Assembly: GCA_947581845.1 (NCBI GenBank)
Contig: CANPVY010000377.1
Location: 1-5,403, forward strand
Direction of reading: 5' to 3'
Length of the DNA stretch: 5,403 bases
DNA from: an uncultured bacterium
Lineage (GTDB): Bacteria; Gemmatimonadota; Gemmatimonadetes; Palauibacterales; KS3-K002
Under the pieces are notes generated by a model that saw only the letters and a program-made list of their open reading frames with translations, had not been told where the DNA came from and did no database searches. This document shows, in pieces, positions 1 to 5,403 of this stretch. Position 1 is the first letter of the stretch, and every line of letters begins with the position of its first letter. Position numbers and translations under genes: made by a program.

Positions 1-1
1 C

Positions 2-1225
2 GAGGGACTCTTCCTGATCGAGAACCTCCAGGCGATCGCGCTCGAGCGGACTACCACCGCCCGGGACGCGATCCGGCTCATCGGCGAGCTGGTGAAGGAG
101 TACGGCTACGGTGATTGGGGTGAATGCCTGACGTTCGCCGATTCGAAGGAGGTCTGGCACTTCGAGATTCTCGGTGCGGGGCCGTTCGAGGTCGGTGCCG
201 TCTGGGCGGCCGTACGGATTCCCGATGAGCACGTGGGCATCTCGGCCAACATCTCGCGAATCGGCGAGCTGGACCTGGACGACGCGGACTACTACGTGGC
301 GAGCGAGAACGTCTTCTCACTGGCCGAGGAGATGGGATGGTGGGCCCCCGACAGCGGCGAGCCGTTCAAGTTCTGGAAGGCGTACGGCAGCACGGATCAG
401 GAAGGAAACCCGCGTCGCCCCTATTCGACGCGCGAGTTCTACGTCCTCAGCACGCTCGCCCCTTCCCTCAACCTCTCTATGGACATGGAGGAGCTCCCCT
501 TCTCGGTCAAACCCGACCGGAAGCTCTCGGTCCGCGACGTCATGCGCTACTACCGGGAGACCTACGAGGGTACCGAGTTCGACATGACCCGTAACCTGAT
601 GGTGCCCGACAGGCCGCGCCGGGGGGAAGGCGCGGCGGAAGAATCGGAGATGGTGAAGAGCCCGGTGGTCAACAACTGGTCCATCGTCCGTGACTTGGGG
701 CACCTGTTGAACACTTTGAAGCCGGGCACCGTAGAGCATACTCGAACCATCGCCGTCGACCGCTGCTCCTACTCGCAGATCATCCAGGCCCGTGACTGGC
801 TGCCGCCCGAGATCGGCACGATCGCCTGGTTCTCGTTCGACAACCCGGGCCAGAGCCCGCGGATCCCCGTCTTCGCCGGGGTCCTGGCGCTGCCCGAGAG
901 CTTCAAGGTCGACTGCCAGCACAGATACCGGACCGATTCCGCCTGCTGGTGGTACCGCCGCGCCAACCGGCTGGCGATGATCAAGTGGGGCTGGGCCCGG
1001 GAGTACATCGAGGGCGGCGTGCAGGAGTACGAGCAGCGGGCCTTCGATGAGCTGCCGCTGATCGAACAGAAGGCGCTGGAGCTCATGCGCAGCGAGGGCG
1101 GCGATGACCCGATCGCCTTCCGCGAGTTCCTGACCCGGTACACCGACGGTTTCGCGCGAGCGACCATGCAGAAGTGGTGGGAGCTGGGCGACCTCTTCTG
1201 GGCCGGACTGGCGCGAGGGTGGTGA
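2..1225 (+). CDS. Family C69 (U34) dipeptidase, N-terminus missing
   Basis: The open frame runs in from the left edge; the GTG at 92 is internal, because the 30 codons before it (EGLFLIENLQAIALERTTTA and on) continue typical C69 sequence. 407 residues are visible. C69 enzymes are N-terminal-nucleophile hydrolases that cleave dipeptides using a Cys exposed at the mature N-terminus; that Cys would lie in the missing part, so catalysis cannot be verified. Family-like blocks in visible numbering: LERTTTARDAIRLIGELV (14-31), TFADSKEVWHFEI (44-56), IPDEHVGISANISRI (73-87), YYVASENVFSLA (97-108), REFYVLSTLAPSLNL (144-158), PFSVKPDRKLSVRDVM (166-181), YEGTEFDMTRNL (188-199), RTIAVDRCSYSQIIQARDWL (248-267) and WFSFDNP (276-282). 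The tail is rich in Trp and charged residues and ends in a clean TGA. The first barrel gene follows after 71 nt with no visible promoter or strong terminator, so they may be co-transcribed. Family identity is confident; exact substrate and location (cytoplasmic or exported) are unknown. Confidence 0.9.
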   Translation, partial: EGLFLIENLQAIALERTTTARDAIRLIGELVKEYGYGDWGECLTFADSKEVWHFEILGAGPFEVGAVWAAVRIPDEHVGISANISRIGELDLDDADYYVASENVFSLAEEMGWWAPDSGEPFKFWKAYGSTDQEGNPRRPYSTREFYVLSTLAPSLNLSMDMEELPFSVKPDRKLSVRDVMRYYRETYEGTEFDMTRNLMVPDRPRRGEGAAEESEMVKSPVVNNWSIVRDLGHLLNTLKPGTVEHTRTIAVDRCSYSQIIQARDWLPPEIGTIAWFSFDNPGQSPRIPVFAGVLALPESFKVDCQHRYRTDSACWWYRRANRLAMIKWGWAREYIEGGVQEYEQRAFDELPLIEQKALELMRSEGGDDPIAFREFLTRYTDGFARATMQKWWELGDLFWAGLARGW

Positions 1226-1285
1226 TCCCGGGACCTGCCGGAATCCTAAAGAGCGCCGGCTCTGGGGTCTGGCGTTCAATCGATT

Positions 1286-1294
1286 GGAGAGGGG
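1286..1294 (+). promoter_or_regulatory. Shine-Dalgarno site for the first barrel gene
   Basis: GGAGAGGGG lies just before the ATG at 1297. The GGAG core is 7 nt from the start and AGAGG is 4 nt from it. This supports 1297 as the start rather than the frame's upstream ATG at 1174, which lies inside the dipeptidase gene. A second in-frame ATG at 1315 (residue 7) is possible but has a poorer purine stretch ahead of it. Confidence 0.6.
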
Positions 1295-1296
1295 CC

Positions 1297-2094
1297 ATGG
1301 GGGGAAAGCAGCGAATGGTGAAGCGCTTCGGCGGATCAACGGTGATCGTGGCCCTGATCGGGATCGGCCTGGCACAGCCTGCGGTCGCTCAGGACCCCGG
1401 GCCGGGCCGGTCCGTCGGGCGCTTCGCGATCGAGCTTGAGGCGGGTCCTGTTTGGCAGAGTCGGAACGACGTGCGTATACCGAACGAGACGGGAACCAAA
1501 TTCTCGCTTGTCGACCTGGTGGGGTCCGGTCCCTACTTCGCTTATCGGCTGTACGCGTCGTGGGAAATCGGTCAGCGGCACGGGCTTCGTCTGCTCATCG
1601 CCCCGCTGACGATATCGGCGGACGCGAGCCTGGACGAGCCCGTGGCCTTTGCCGGAGAGGCATTCGAGGCTGGCGCCCCAACCGATGCGACTTACCGCTT
1701 CAACTCCTACCGCCTGACCTATCGCTATCGGTTGCTGACGGGGGAGATGTGGAAGTGGGATATCGGCTTCACGGCCAAGATCCGAGATGCCAAGGTCGCG
1801 TTGCAGCAGGATCAGGTGGTGGCCGAGGACGCGAACGTCGGCTTTGTCCCGCTCCTGCACGTGGCGGCCCAGGTCCAGATCGCGGATCGCTGGCGCCTCC
1901 TGGGTGACCTTGATGGCCTGGCCGCTCCGCAGGGAAGAGCGGAGGACCTGGCTCTGAAGTTGAGCTACGATGCAGCCGCTGATTGGAGCTTTCAGGTCGG
2001 CTATCGGACTCTGGAGGGCGGGGCTGACACGAATGACGTCTACACCTTCGCCTGGTTGCACTACGTCGTGTTCTCAGTCGCGTACCGTTTCTAG
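1297..2094 (+). CDS. Predicted outer-membrane beta-barrel protein, function unknown
   Basis: 265 residues from the ATG chosen for its ribosome binding site. Residues 1-31 form a Sec signal peptide: basic n-region (K4, R6, K9, R10), hydrophobic core around 14-26 and an AVA|QD cleavage site after residue 31. The mature part of about 234 residues is built of alternating polar/hydrophobic, aromatic-rich segments typical of transmembrane beta-strands, such as GRFAIELEAGPVW, YFAYRLYASWEIG, GLRLLIAPLTI, NSYRLTYRYRLL, KWDIGFTAKI, LLHVAAQVQI, LALKLSYDAA and WSFQVGYRTL. It ends HYVVFSVAYRF, and a C-terminal Phe in an amphipathic last strand is the classical Bam-complex recognition signal. The number of segments suggests 10-12 strands, which is an estimate. 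I do not recognise a named family and no ligand can be inferred. It lies 71 nt after the dipeptidase and 157 nt before a second barrel gene. Outer-membrane placement is fairly sure; function is not known. Confidence 0.8.
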   Translation: MGGKQRMVKRFGGSTVIVALIGIGLAQPAVAQDPGPGRSVGRFAIELEAGPVWQSRNDVRIPNETGTKFSLVDLVGSGPYFAYRLYASWEIGQRHGLRLLIAPLTISADASLDEPVAFAGEAFEAGAPTDATYRFNSYRLTYRYRLLTGEMWKWDIGFTAKIRDAKVALQQDQVVAEDANVGFVPLLHVAAQVQIADRWRLLGDLDGLAAPQGRAEDLALKLSYDAAADWSFQVGYRTLEGGADTNDVYTFAWLHYVVFSVAYRF

Positions 2095-2120
2095 CCCGCC
2101 GACAGCAGAGCTCGCCGCTT

Positions 2121-2157
2121 CTGGCGCAAATCTTTCAGGCTGTTATCTTTACATAAC
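2121..2157 (+). promoter_or_regulatory. Possible promoter of the second barrel gene
   Basis: An AT-rich patch (CAAATCTTT at 2127-2135, then TTATCTTTACATAA at 2143-2156) stands out in an otherwise GC-rich gap. TATCTT at 2144-2149 matches four of six bases of a sigma-70 -10 box, but the hexamer 17 bp upstream (CTGGCG, 2121-2126) is a poor -35 box. If used, transcription would start near 2156, leaving a leader of about 95 nt. Position and composition are the main support; the sequence match is weak. Confidence 0.3.
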
Positions 2158-2171
2158 GCGCACCTGTGCGC
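2158..2171. repeat. Perfect 6+6 inverted repeat (GCGCAC-CT-GTGCGC), possible operator
   Basis: GCGCAC (2158-2163) and GTGCGC (2166-2171) are exact reverse complements separated by CT. The 2-nt spacer is too short for a good RNA loop, so a binding site for a dimeric regulator is more natural than a hairpin. A third copy of the half-site GTGCGC lies at 2181-2186, 15 bp after the second. The repeat sits just downstream of the possible promoter, where a repressor would block initiation or clearance. In GC-rich DNA such a palindrome can also arise by chance. Confidence 0.4.
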
Positions 2172-2238
2172 TGCTCCCCCGTGCGCGGACTCCCCGCAGA
2201 CCCTGTTCTATCTCCCCCGTCGACCATCACGTCCAACG

Positions 2239-2245
2239 AGGAGGT
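2239..2245 (+). promoter_or_regulatory. Strong Shine-Dalgarno site for the second barrel gene
   Basis: AGGAGGT is a full match to the anti-Shine-Dalgarno sequence, 6 nt before the ATG at 2252 and 9 nt before an alternative ATG at 2255. It fixes the start here rather than at the frame's first ATG (1970), which lies inside the preceding gene, and implies efficient translation, as expected of an abundant envelope protein. Confidence 0.8.
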
Positions 2246-2251
2246 AGAGCG

Positions 2252-2860
2252 ATGATGAAGAAGTTGTGCGGGCTCACCCTTTTGCTCGTACTCGTGGGCG
2301 CGAGCCCGGCGCTGGCCCAGTTGCCCGGTATCGGCATCGACCTCACCGCCTACGGTGGCGTGTTCGTGCCACTCAACGACATCGTCGAGGATGAGGTCAT
2401 CGGCACGGGCAAGCACGAGAGCGCGTTGGCGGTGGGCGGACGCCTGACCCTGGGGCTGCCGGGACCCCTGGGTGTGGAGGGCGCGTTCAACTACGTGCTG
2501 AGTGATGTGGAGGAGGAGGGCGCCGGTACGGAGAGTGCTCACGTCTGGGCGGTCAGCGGCCGGGCCGTATTCGAGTTCGGTCTGCCGGCGGCTCCCCTCA
2601 CCTTCTTCGTCAACGGGGGCATCGCCTACATCGACCGTGGGGGCGACGCCTACGAAGACGTGGAGGACAAGAGCAACGTGGGTGGTGTCGCCGGCGTCGG
2701 CGTCAAAGTCGGGCTTCCGGGCCTGCTGGCTATCCGTCTGGACGTCGAGGACTACATCTATTCTGCGAAGCCGACGATCGCGGGTTTGGAGCCCGCGGAC
2801 TCGAAGCTGCAGAACGACATCGTTGTGTCCGCCGGCCTCGTGTTCTCCATAGGGCCGTAG
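2252..2860 (+). CDS. Small predicted 8-stranded outer-membrane beta-barrel protein
   Basis: 202 residues. Residues 1-22 are a Sec signal peptide: MMKK n-region, leucine-rich core 8-15 and cleavage at ALA|Q after 22. Cys6 is too early and lacks a lipobox, so it is not a lipoprotein. The mature 180 residues read as eight amphipathic strands: IDLTAYGGVFVP, ALAVGGRLTLGL, LGVEGAFNYVLS, HVWAVSGRAVFEFG, LTFFVNGGIAYI, NVGGVAGVGVKVGL, LAIRLDVEDYIY and NDIVVSAGLVFSI. This is the size and layout of OmpA/OmpX/OmpW-like small barrels. The three inner turns share a GLP start: GLPGPLG (68-74), GLPAAPL (110-116), GLPGLLA (154-160). The outer loops are longer and mostly acidic (41-57, 84-97, 128-142, 170-187). 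The C-terminus is FSIGP rather than a terminal aromatic residue, a slight departure from the usual assembly signal. There is no peptidoglycan-binding OmpA domain. The gene probably has its own promoter and ends 24 nt before a hairpin terminator. Ligand and role are unknown. Confidence 0.82.
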   Translation: MMKKLCGLTLLLVLVGASPALAQLPGIGIDLTAYGGVFVPLNDIVEDEVIGTGKHESALAVGGRLTLGLPGPLGVEGAFNYVLSDVEEEGAGTESAHVWAVSGRAVFEFGLPAAPLTFFVNGGIAYIDRGGDAYEDVEDKSNVGGVAGVGVKVGLPGLLAIRLDVEDYIYSAKPTIAGLEPADSKLQNDIVVSAGLVFSIGP

Positions 2861-2884
2861 CCTGATCGCACTCTCTGCCAGATG

Positions 2885-2911
2885 AAAGGCGCGGTTTCGG
2901 TCGCGCCTTTT
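2885..2911. terminator. Bidirectional intrinsic terminator between convergent genes
   Basis: AAAGGCGCG (2885-2893) pairs perfectly with CGCGCCTTT (2902-2910) around an 8-nt loop (GTTTCGGT). On the + strand the stem runs into TTTT (2908-2911), then CT; on the - strand it runs into TTT (2887-2885). It lies 24 nt after the stop of the second barrel gene and 37 nt from the stop of the ATPase gene on the other strand, so it can serve both. The T-tracts are short, so efficiency may be moderate. Confidence 0.8.
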
Positions 2912-2947
2912 CTGTGCCCAGGCTTCCTGTCGCGTGGCGGAACCCGC

Positions 2948-3754
2948 TCAGCAGTCGCCGTCCGTCGTCCCGCTCTCACGAGTCGCGGCTTGGGGGGCTC
3001 CCTCACGTAGCCAGCCGGCCAGCTCCAGGCCGTGCTCGAGCAGAAGGTCAGTGTCGCTGAGCAGGGCATCGGCCGAGCGATCGGCGATCAGGCGGCCGCC
3101 ATCGAGGAGCAGGATGCGTGGGCAGACCGCCGCAGCGAACTCGACGTCGTGGGTCACCACGATGAGAGTCTGCCGGCAGGCGCGGAGGATCTCGGCAATC
3201 GTGCGTCGGCCACGGCCGTCCAGCCCCGCACTCGGCTCGTCGAGGGCCAGCACACCCGGGTCCATGCTCAGCACCGTGGATAGCGCGGCGCGGCGCTTCT
3301 CGCCGCCGCTCAGGTGATGGGCCGGCCGGCGCGCGTCGACGTGCCCGAGACCGACGCTCTCGAGCGACCGGCGCGCGCGCGCCTCGGCTTCCAGGCGGGA
3401 GGCGCCCTGACAGAGCGGCCCGAAGGCCGCGTCCTCCAGCAAGGTCGGCATGAACAGCTGGTCGTCGGGATCCTGAAACACCAGGCCAATGCGGACCCGG
3501 ATCTCAGGCAAGTTGGGTGGGGTGACGGGCAGCTCGCCGATGCGGACGGATCCAGCCGCAGGTTCGAGGATACCGTTCAGGTGCAGCAGCAGCGTGCTCT
3601 TGCCCGCTCCGTTCGGGCCGGCGATCGCCGCGTGCTCGCCGGGCGCCAACGAGAGTGTGACGTCGGAGAGCGCAGGCGCCGCAGCACCCGGGTAGCTGTA
3701 CGTCAACCCGGTGATCTCGACTCCCCAGGCCTTCGCGCCCCTGCCCTCGCTCAT
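2948..3754 (-). CDS. cbiO: ECF transporter ATPase (CbiO/NikO/EcfA type)
   Basis: 268 residues, a normal length for the family. It is the cytoplasmic ATPase that drives a nickel/cobalt energy-coupling-factor importer. All ABC motifs are intact: Walker A GPNGAGKST (46-54), Q-loop FQDPDDQLF with Gln94, signature LSGGE (148-152), Walker B VLALDE (168-173) with catalytic Glu173, D-loop SAGLD (175-179) and switch His202 in VVTHD. The FQDPDDQLF segment is characteristic of the CbiO/EcfA group. A short C-terminal tail (from about 237) follows the nucleotide-binding domain and ends in TTDGDC. The start ATG overlaps the permease stop by 4 nt (ATGA, 3751-3754). There is no well-spaced Shine-Dalgarno site (AGGGG directly abuts the ATG), so translation probably depends on reinitiation after the permease gene. 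Only one ATPase gene is present, so it should act as a homodimer, as in CbiMNQO/NikMNQO systems. Whether the metal is Ni2+ or Co2+ cannot be read from the ATPase. Confidence 0.95.
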   Translation of the reverse strand: MSEGRGAKAWGVEITGLTYSYPGAAAPALSDVTLSLAPGEHAAIAGPNGAGKSTLLLHLNGILEPAAGSVRIGELPVTPPNLPEIRVRIGLVFQDPDDQLFMPTLLEDAAFGPLCQGASRLEAEARARRSLESVGLGHVDARRPAHHLSGGEKRRAALSTVLSMDPGVLALDEPSAGLDGRGRRTIAEILRACRQTLIVVTHDVEFAAAVCPRILLLDGGRLIADRSADALLSDTDLLLEHGLELAGWLREGAPQAATRESGTTDGDC

Positions 3755-4521
3755 CCCCTGACTTCGAATAGACCTGCCAGCCAGATCGCCGCGAGCAGGG
3801 TGATGATGGCAACGGTCCAGACTGGGCTCACTGAGGCCGTCGGCTGTAAGGTCGGCAGGCCGTCGCGGTAGCCACGGCTCAGCATCGCGGCGTGGATGCG
3901 GCTAGCGCGCGCATGCGCCCGCACAACGAGGTGTGCCAGTAACGCCGCCCGTGCCCGCCAATACCGGCTCGCCGAGGCGCGGCCCAGACGGCTGCGCAGC
4001 GCACGGGCGGTTCGTTCCAGCTCGTCGTTGAGCACGTAGACGTAGCGGTAACCGAGCGCCAGCGAACTCTTGACGAGGCGAGGGAGCGGCAGGGCGTCGA
4101 GCGCGCTCAGCAGGTCAGCGGCCCGCGTGACCGAGATCACGACGGTCACCGCGGAAACCGCCAGGGTCGCGCGCACCATGATCTCAGCGGCCTTTGTCAG
4201 ACCGGTGCGGCTGAACGTCAGCGGACCTAACTCGAAGGCGACTGGCCCTGGGACGCTGAGTGGCAGCGCCAGTGCGGGCAGCAGGAAGAACGGGACCGCG
4301 TGCGCGACGCGGCGGGCCAGTGCGCCTGCTGGCAGGCTGGCCGCCCAGACGCCGAGTGCCACGATGAGCGCGATCGCAGCGAGGCCACGCCAGGCGCCGG
4401 GCGGCATCAGGCCGGCCGCGAAGGCGGCGGCGATGGCAATCCAGAGACGTTGCTCGGGCGTCGTACGGCGGCCCAGCCAGGACGGGCGATCGGCGAAGCG
4501 ATCGAGGTGGGCGAAACCCAT
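3751..4521 (-). CDS. cbiQ: ECF transporter transmembrane coupling protein (CbiQ/NikQ/EcfT)
   Basis: 256 residues, the usual size. This inner-membrane T component links the ATPase dimer to the metal-binding subunit. Hydrophobic segments lie at about 26-40, 44-63, 75-91, 112-131 and 234-252. Between the last two is the long polar, Arg-rich coupling region (about 133-220) that forms the cytoplasmic helices. It holds the two short Ala-Arg-type motifs that dock into the ATPase grooves: ALRSRLG (174-180) and AMLSRGY (212-218). The N-terminus (MGFAHLDRFADRPSWLGRRT) resembles the CbiQ family, where a short amphipathic start with an Asp-Arg pair precedes the first membrane helix. The ATG shares one base with the upstream stop (TGATG), and the downstream ATPase gene overlaps by 4 nt. 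Identity as a CbiQ-family protein is confident. Metal specificity is set by the partner subunit, so nikQ is an equally fair name. Confidence 0.93.
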   Translation of the reverse strand: MGFAHLDRFADRPSWLGRRTTPEQRLWIAIAAAFAAGLMPPGAWRGLAAIALIVALGVWAASLPAGALARRVAHAVPFFLLPALALPLSVPGPVAFELGPLTFSRTGLTKAAEIMVRATLAVSAVTVVISVTRAADLLSALDALPLPRLVKSSLALGYRYVYVLNDELERTARALRSRLGRASASRYWRARAALLAHLVVRAHARASRIHAAMLSRGYRDGLPTLQPTASVSPVWTVAIITLLAAIWLAGLFEVRG

Positions 4522-5402
4522 CAGCTCTCTCGGGCTGCGCGGGCCCGTGCCAGCGCTCGAGCTGTGGCGGCGACGCCGGCGAAGAGCAGAGCGACTCCGA
4601 GCAGGATGGCGACGAGCGTCCCCGCGGTCCCCGGTAGCCAGGCCTGATAGTCGGAGAAGGGGGCGCCCTCCCAGGGCGAGGCCGCTTCCGCGAATCCCAG
4701 GTCGATCGCCACGCGCTCAAGCCCGTCGGGCGCGGCTGAGGCCAGGATCGAGAGCAGGCCGGCCAGAATCGCCACCACTCCCAGCCCCGCCAGTACAGCG
4801 GCTCCCGTGAGCCTGCCGGGGGATACGGCCTGCGGCTGGAACAGCAGATCAGGTCGCTTGCGGGCCAGCGCCCAGACGGCCAGGCCGGTAATCACACCCT
4901 CGGGCACCCCGATGATCGCGTGCACGCTCGCCATGGCCCCCAGTGACAGCGCGGTGGGAGCGACACCGCTCAGTCCTAATTCCAGTCCGGCGGCGGCCCC
5001 GGTGAGCACGGTGGAAAAGTAGGCGGCCACAGCTGCCGCCAGGCCGCGTCTGCGGGTCCCGTCTCCGGCCAGCGTAACGAGTGCGCGGTAGATGCCGTAC
5101 CCGACCAGTGCACCTGCGCCGGCCATGTTGAGCACGTTCGCGCCCAGGGCCGTCAGCCCACCATCGGCGAAGAGCAGCGCCTGCGCGATGATCACGGCCG
5201 TCATCACCAGGTAACCGGCCCAGGGGCCGAAGACGACAGCCACCACGACGCCGCCCAGCAGGTGGCCGCTGGTCCCTCCCGCGACCGGGAAGTTCACCGC
5301 CTGAGCCGCGAAGACCGCGGCGGTGGCGAGTCCCAGGGTGGGCGCCGCCCGGTCGTCCAGGCGCGCTTGTGCTCGTTTCGCGGCGTAGCCGGTAAGCGCC
5401 CC
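4521..5402 (-). CDS. cbiM: Ni/Co ECF substrate-binding subunit fused to a PDGLE domain (CbiM/NikMN type), N-terminus missing
   Basis: 293 residues are visible and the frame stays open to the right edge. The GTG at 5297 is internal (the Val of AQAVNFPVAGG), since 35 upstream codons (such as LDDRAAPTLGLATAAVFAAQ) continue the family sequence. This is the inner-membrane S component that binds the metal ion. Visible features: NFPVAGGTSGHLLGG (37-51) with His47, ALLFADGGLTALGANVLNM (75-93), VHAIIGVPEGVITG (160-173), several hydrophobic helices, then PDGLE (225-229), a polar stretch and a final helix (about 262-276). The PDGLE part is the NikN/CbiN-like domain that is a separate small protein in classical CbiMNQO. 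In the family the SGH histidine is near residue 67, so about 20 residues, including the Met1-His2 metal ligands, should lie outside the window. The motif and the fusion suggest nickel (NikMN); cobalt is not excluded. It is the first known gene of the operon. Any cobalamin riboswitch or NikR site would be beyond the edge. Confidence 0.92.
   Translation of the reverse strand, partial: GALTGYAAKRAQARLDDRAAPTLGLATAAVFAAQAVNFPVAGGTSGHLLGGVVVAVVFGPWAGYLVMTAVIIAQALLFADGGLTALGANVLNMAGAGALVGYGIYRALVTLAGDGTRRRGLAAAVAAYFSTVLTGAAAGLELGLSGVAPTALSLGAMASVHAIIGVPEGVITGLAVWALARKRPDLLFQPQAVSPGRLTGAAVLAGLGVVAILAGLLSILASAAPDGLERVAIDLGFAEAASPWEGAPFSDYQAWLPGTAGTLVAILLGVALLFAGVAATARALARARAARES
4525..4531 (-). promoter_or_regulatory. 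Ribosome binding site for cbiQ inside the end of the cbiM-like gene
   Basis: On the - strand GAGAGAG precedes the ATG at 4521; the GAGAG core is 5 nt from the start. It lies within the last codons of the upstream gene. Together with the TGATG stop/start junction this suggests ribosomes finishing the first gene restart immediately on the second. Confidence 0.5.
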
Positions 5403-5403
5403 T

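Noticed and set aside
92..94. GTG as the start of the dipeptidase gene
   Set aside because: The 30 codons before it continue conserved family sequence and remain open to the edge, so the true start is outside the window.
1250..1263. Hairpin AGAGC-GCCG-GCTCT between the dipeptidase and the first barrel gene
   Set aside because: The stem is only 5 bp and is followed by GGGG-rich sequence, not a T-run, so it does not qualify as an intrinsic terminator.
317..1375. Long antisense open frame (352 codons) across the dipeptidase gene
   Set aside because: It is opposite a frame with clear C69 family sequence, its translation is rich in Arg, Pro and Ala with no domain, and long antisense frames are expected in GC-rich DNA.
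1336..2061. Antisense open frame (241 codons) across the first barrel gene
   Set aside because: The + strand frame has a signal peptide, a ribosome binding site and beta-barrel pattern; the antisense product shows no recognisable feature.
2113..2126. Short hairpin CGCC-GCTTCT-GGCG after the first barrel gene, considered as a terminator
   Set aside because: A 4-bp stem is too weak and the T-run (2133-2135) is short and not adjacent.
2144..2151. TATCTTTA compared with the Bacteroidota -7 element TAnnTTTG
   Set aside because: The last base does not match, there is no clear -33 TTTG element at the right distance, and the high GC content argues against Bacteroidota.
4070..4810. Plus-strand open frame (246 codons) across cbiQ and the end of the cbiM-like gene
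   Set aside because: It spans the junction of two well-recognised - strand genes and encodes a low-complexity Arg/Ala/Pro/Ser sequence.
5295..5297. GTG (on the - strand) as the start of the cbiM-like gene
   Set aside because: It encodes the Val in the conserved AQAVNFPVAGG segment; the open frame and family similarity continue to the right edge.

Overview
The window is GC-rich (roughly two-thirds G+C by eye) and densely coding. The organism looks Gram-negative (diderm), because two proteins have Sec signal peptides followed by outer-membrane beta-barrel sequence. The style (signal peptides ending AxA|Q, C69 dipeptidase, high GC) would suit Gemmatimonadota or a similar environmental phylum. 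That placement is an inference, and no phylogenetic marker gene is present.

Layout. The left half is on the + strand. It starts inside a family C69 (U34-type) dipeptidase whose N-terminus lies off the left edge (2-1225). A predicted outer-membrane beta-barrel protein of unknown function follows (1297-2094), then a second, smaller predicted 8-stranded barrel (2252-2860). The 157-bp gap before the second barrel holds an AT-rich, promoter-like patch followed at once by a perfect 6+6 inverted repeat. A near-perfect hairpin at 2885-2910 closes this half and probably terminates transcription from both sides.

The right half is on the - strand and is a compact ECF-type (group I) nickel/cobalt uptake operon, read from right to left. 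It holds a substrate-binding membrane component fused to a C-terminal PDGLE (NikN/CbiN-like) domain (4521-5402, N-terminus off the right edge), the transmembrane coupling protein EcfT/CbiQ (3751-4521) and the ATPase EcfA/CbiO (2948-3754). The genes overlap by 1 and 4 nt (TGATG and ATGA), so the three subunits are very probably translationally coupled. Together they would form an inner-membrane pump importing Ni2+ or Co2+ with ATP hydrolysis. The motif around the metal-site histidine (NFPVAGGTSGHLLGG) and the PDGLE fusion favour the nickel (NikMN) subtype over classical cobalt CbiM, but the N-terminal Met-His metal site and any upstream riboswitch or NikR operator lie outside the window.

The two halves converge and need not be functionally linked. 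I found no RNA genes, CRISPR array, insertion sequence, phage gene or defence system. Apart from the ordinary transporter operon, the items most worth a second look are the repeat-rich leader of the second barrel gene and that barrel's regular architecture with acidic loops. No gap without a gene exceeds 160 bp.
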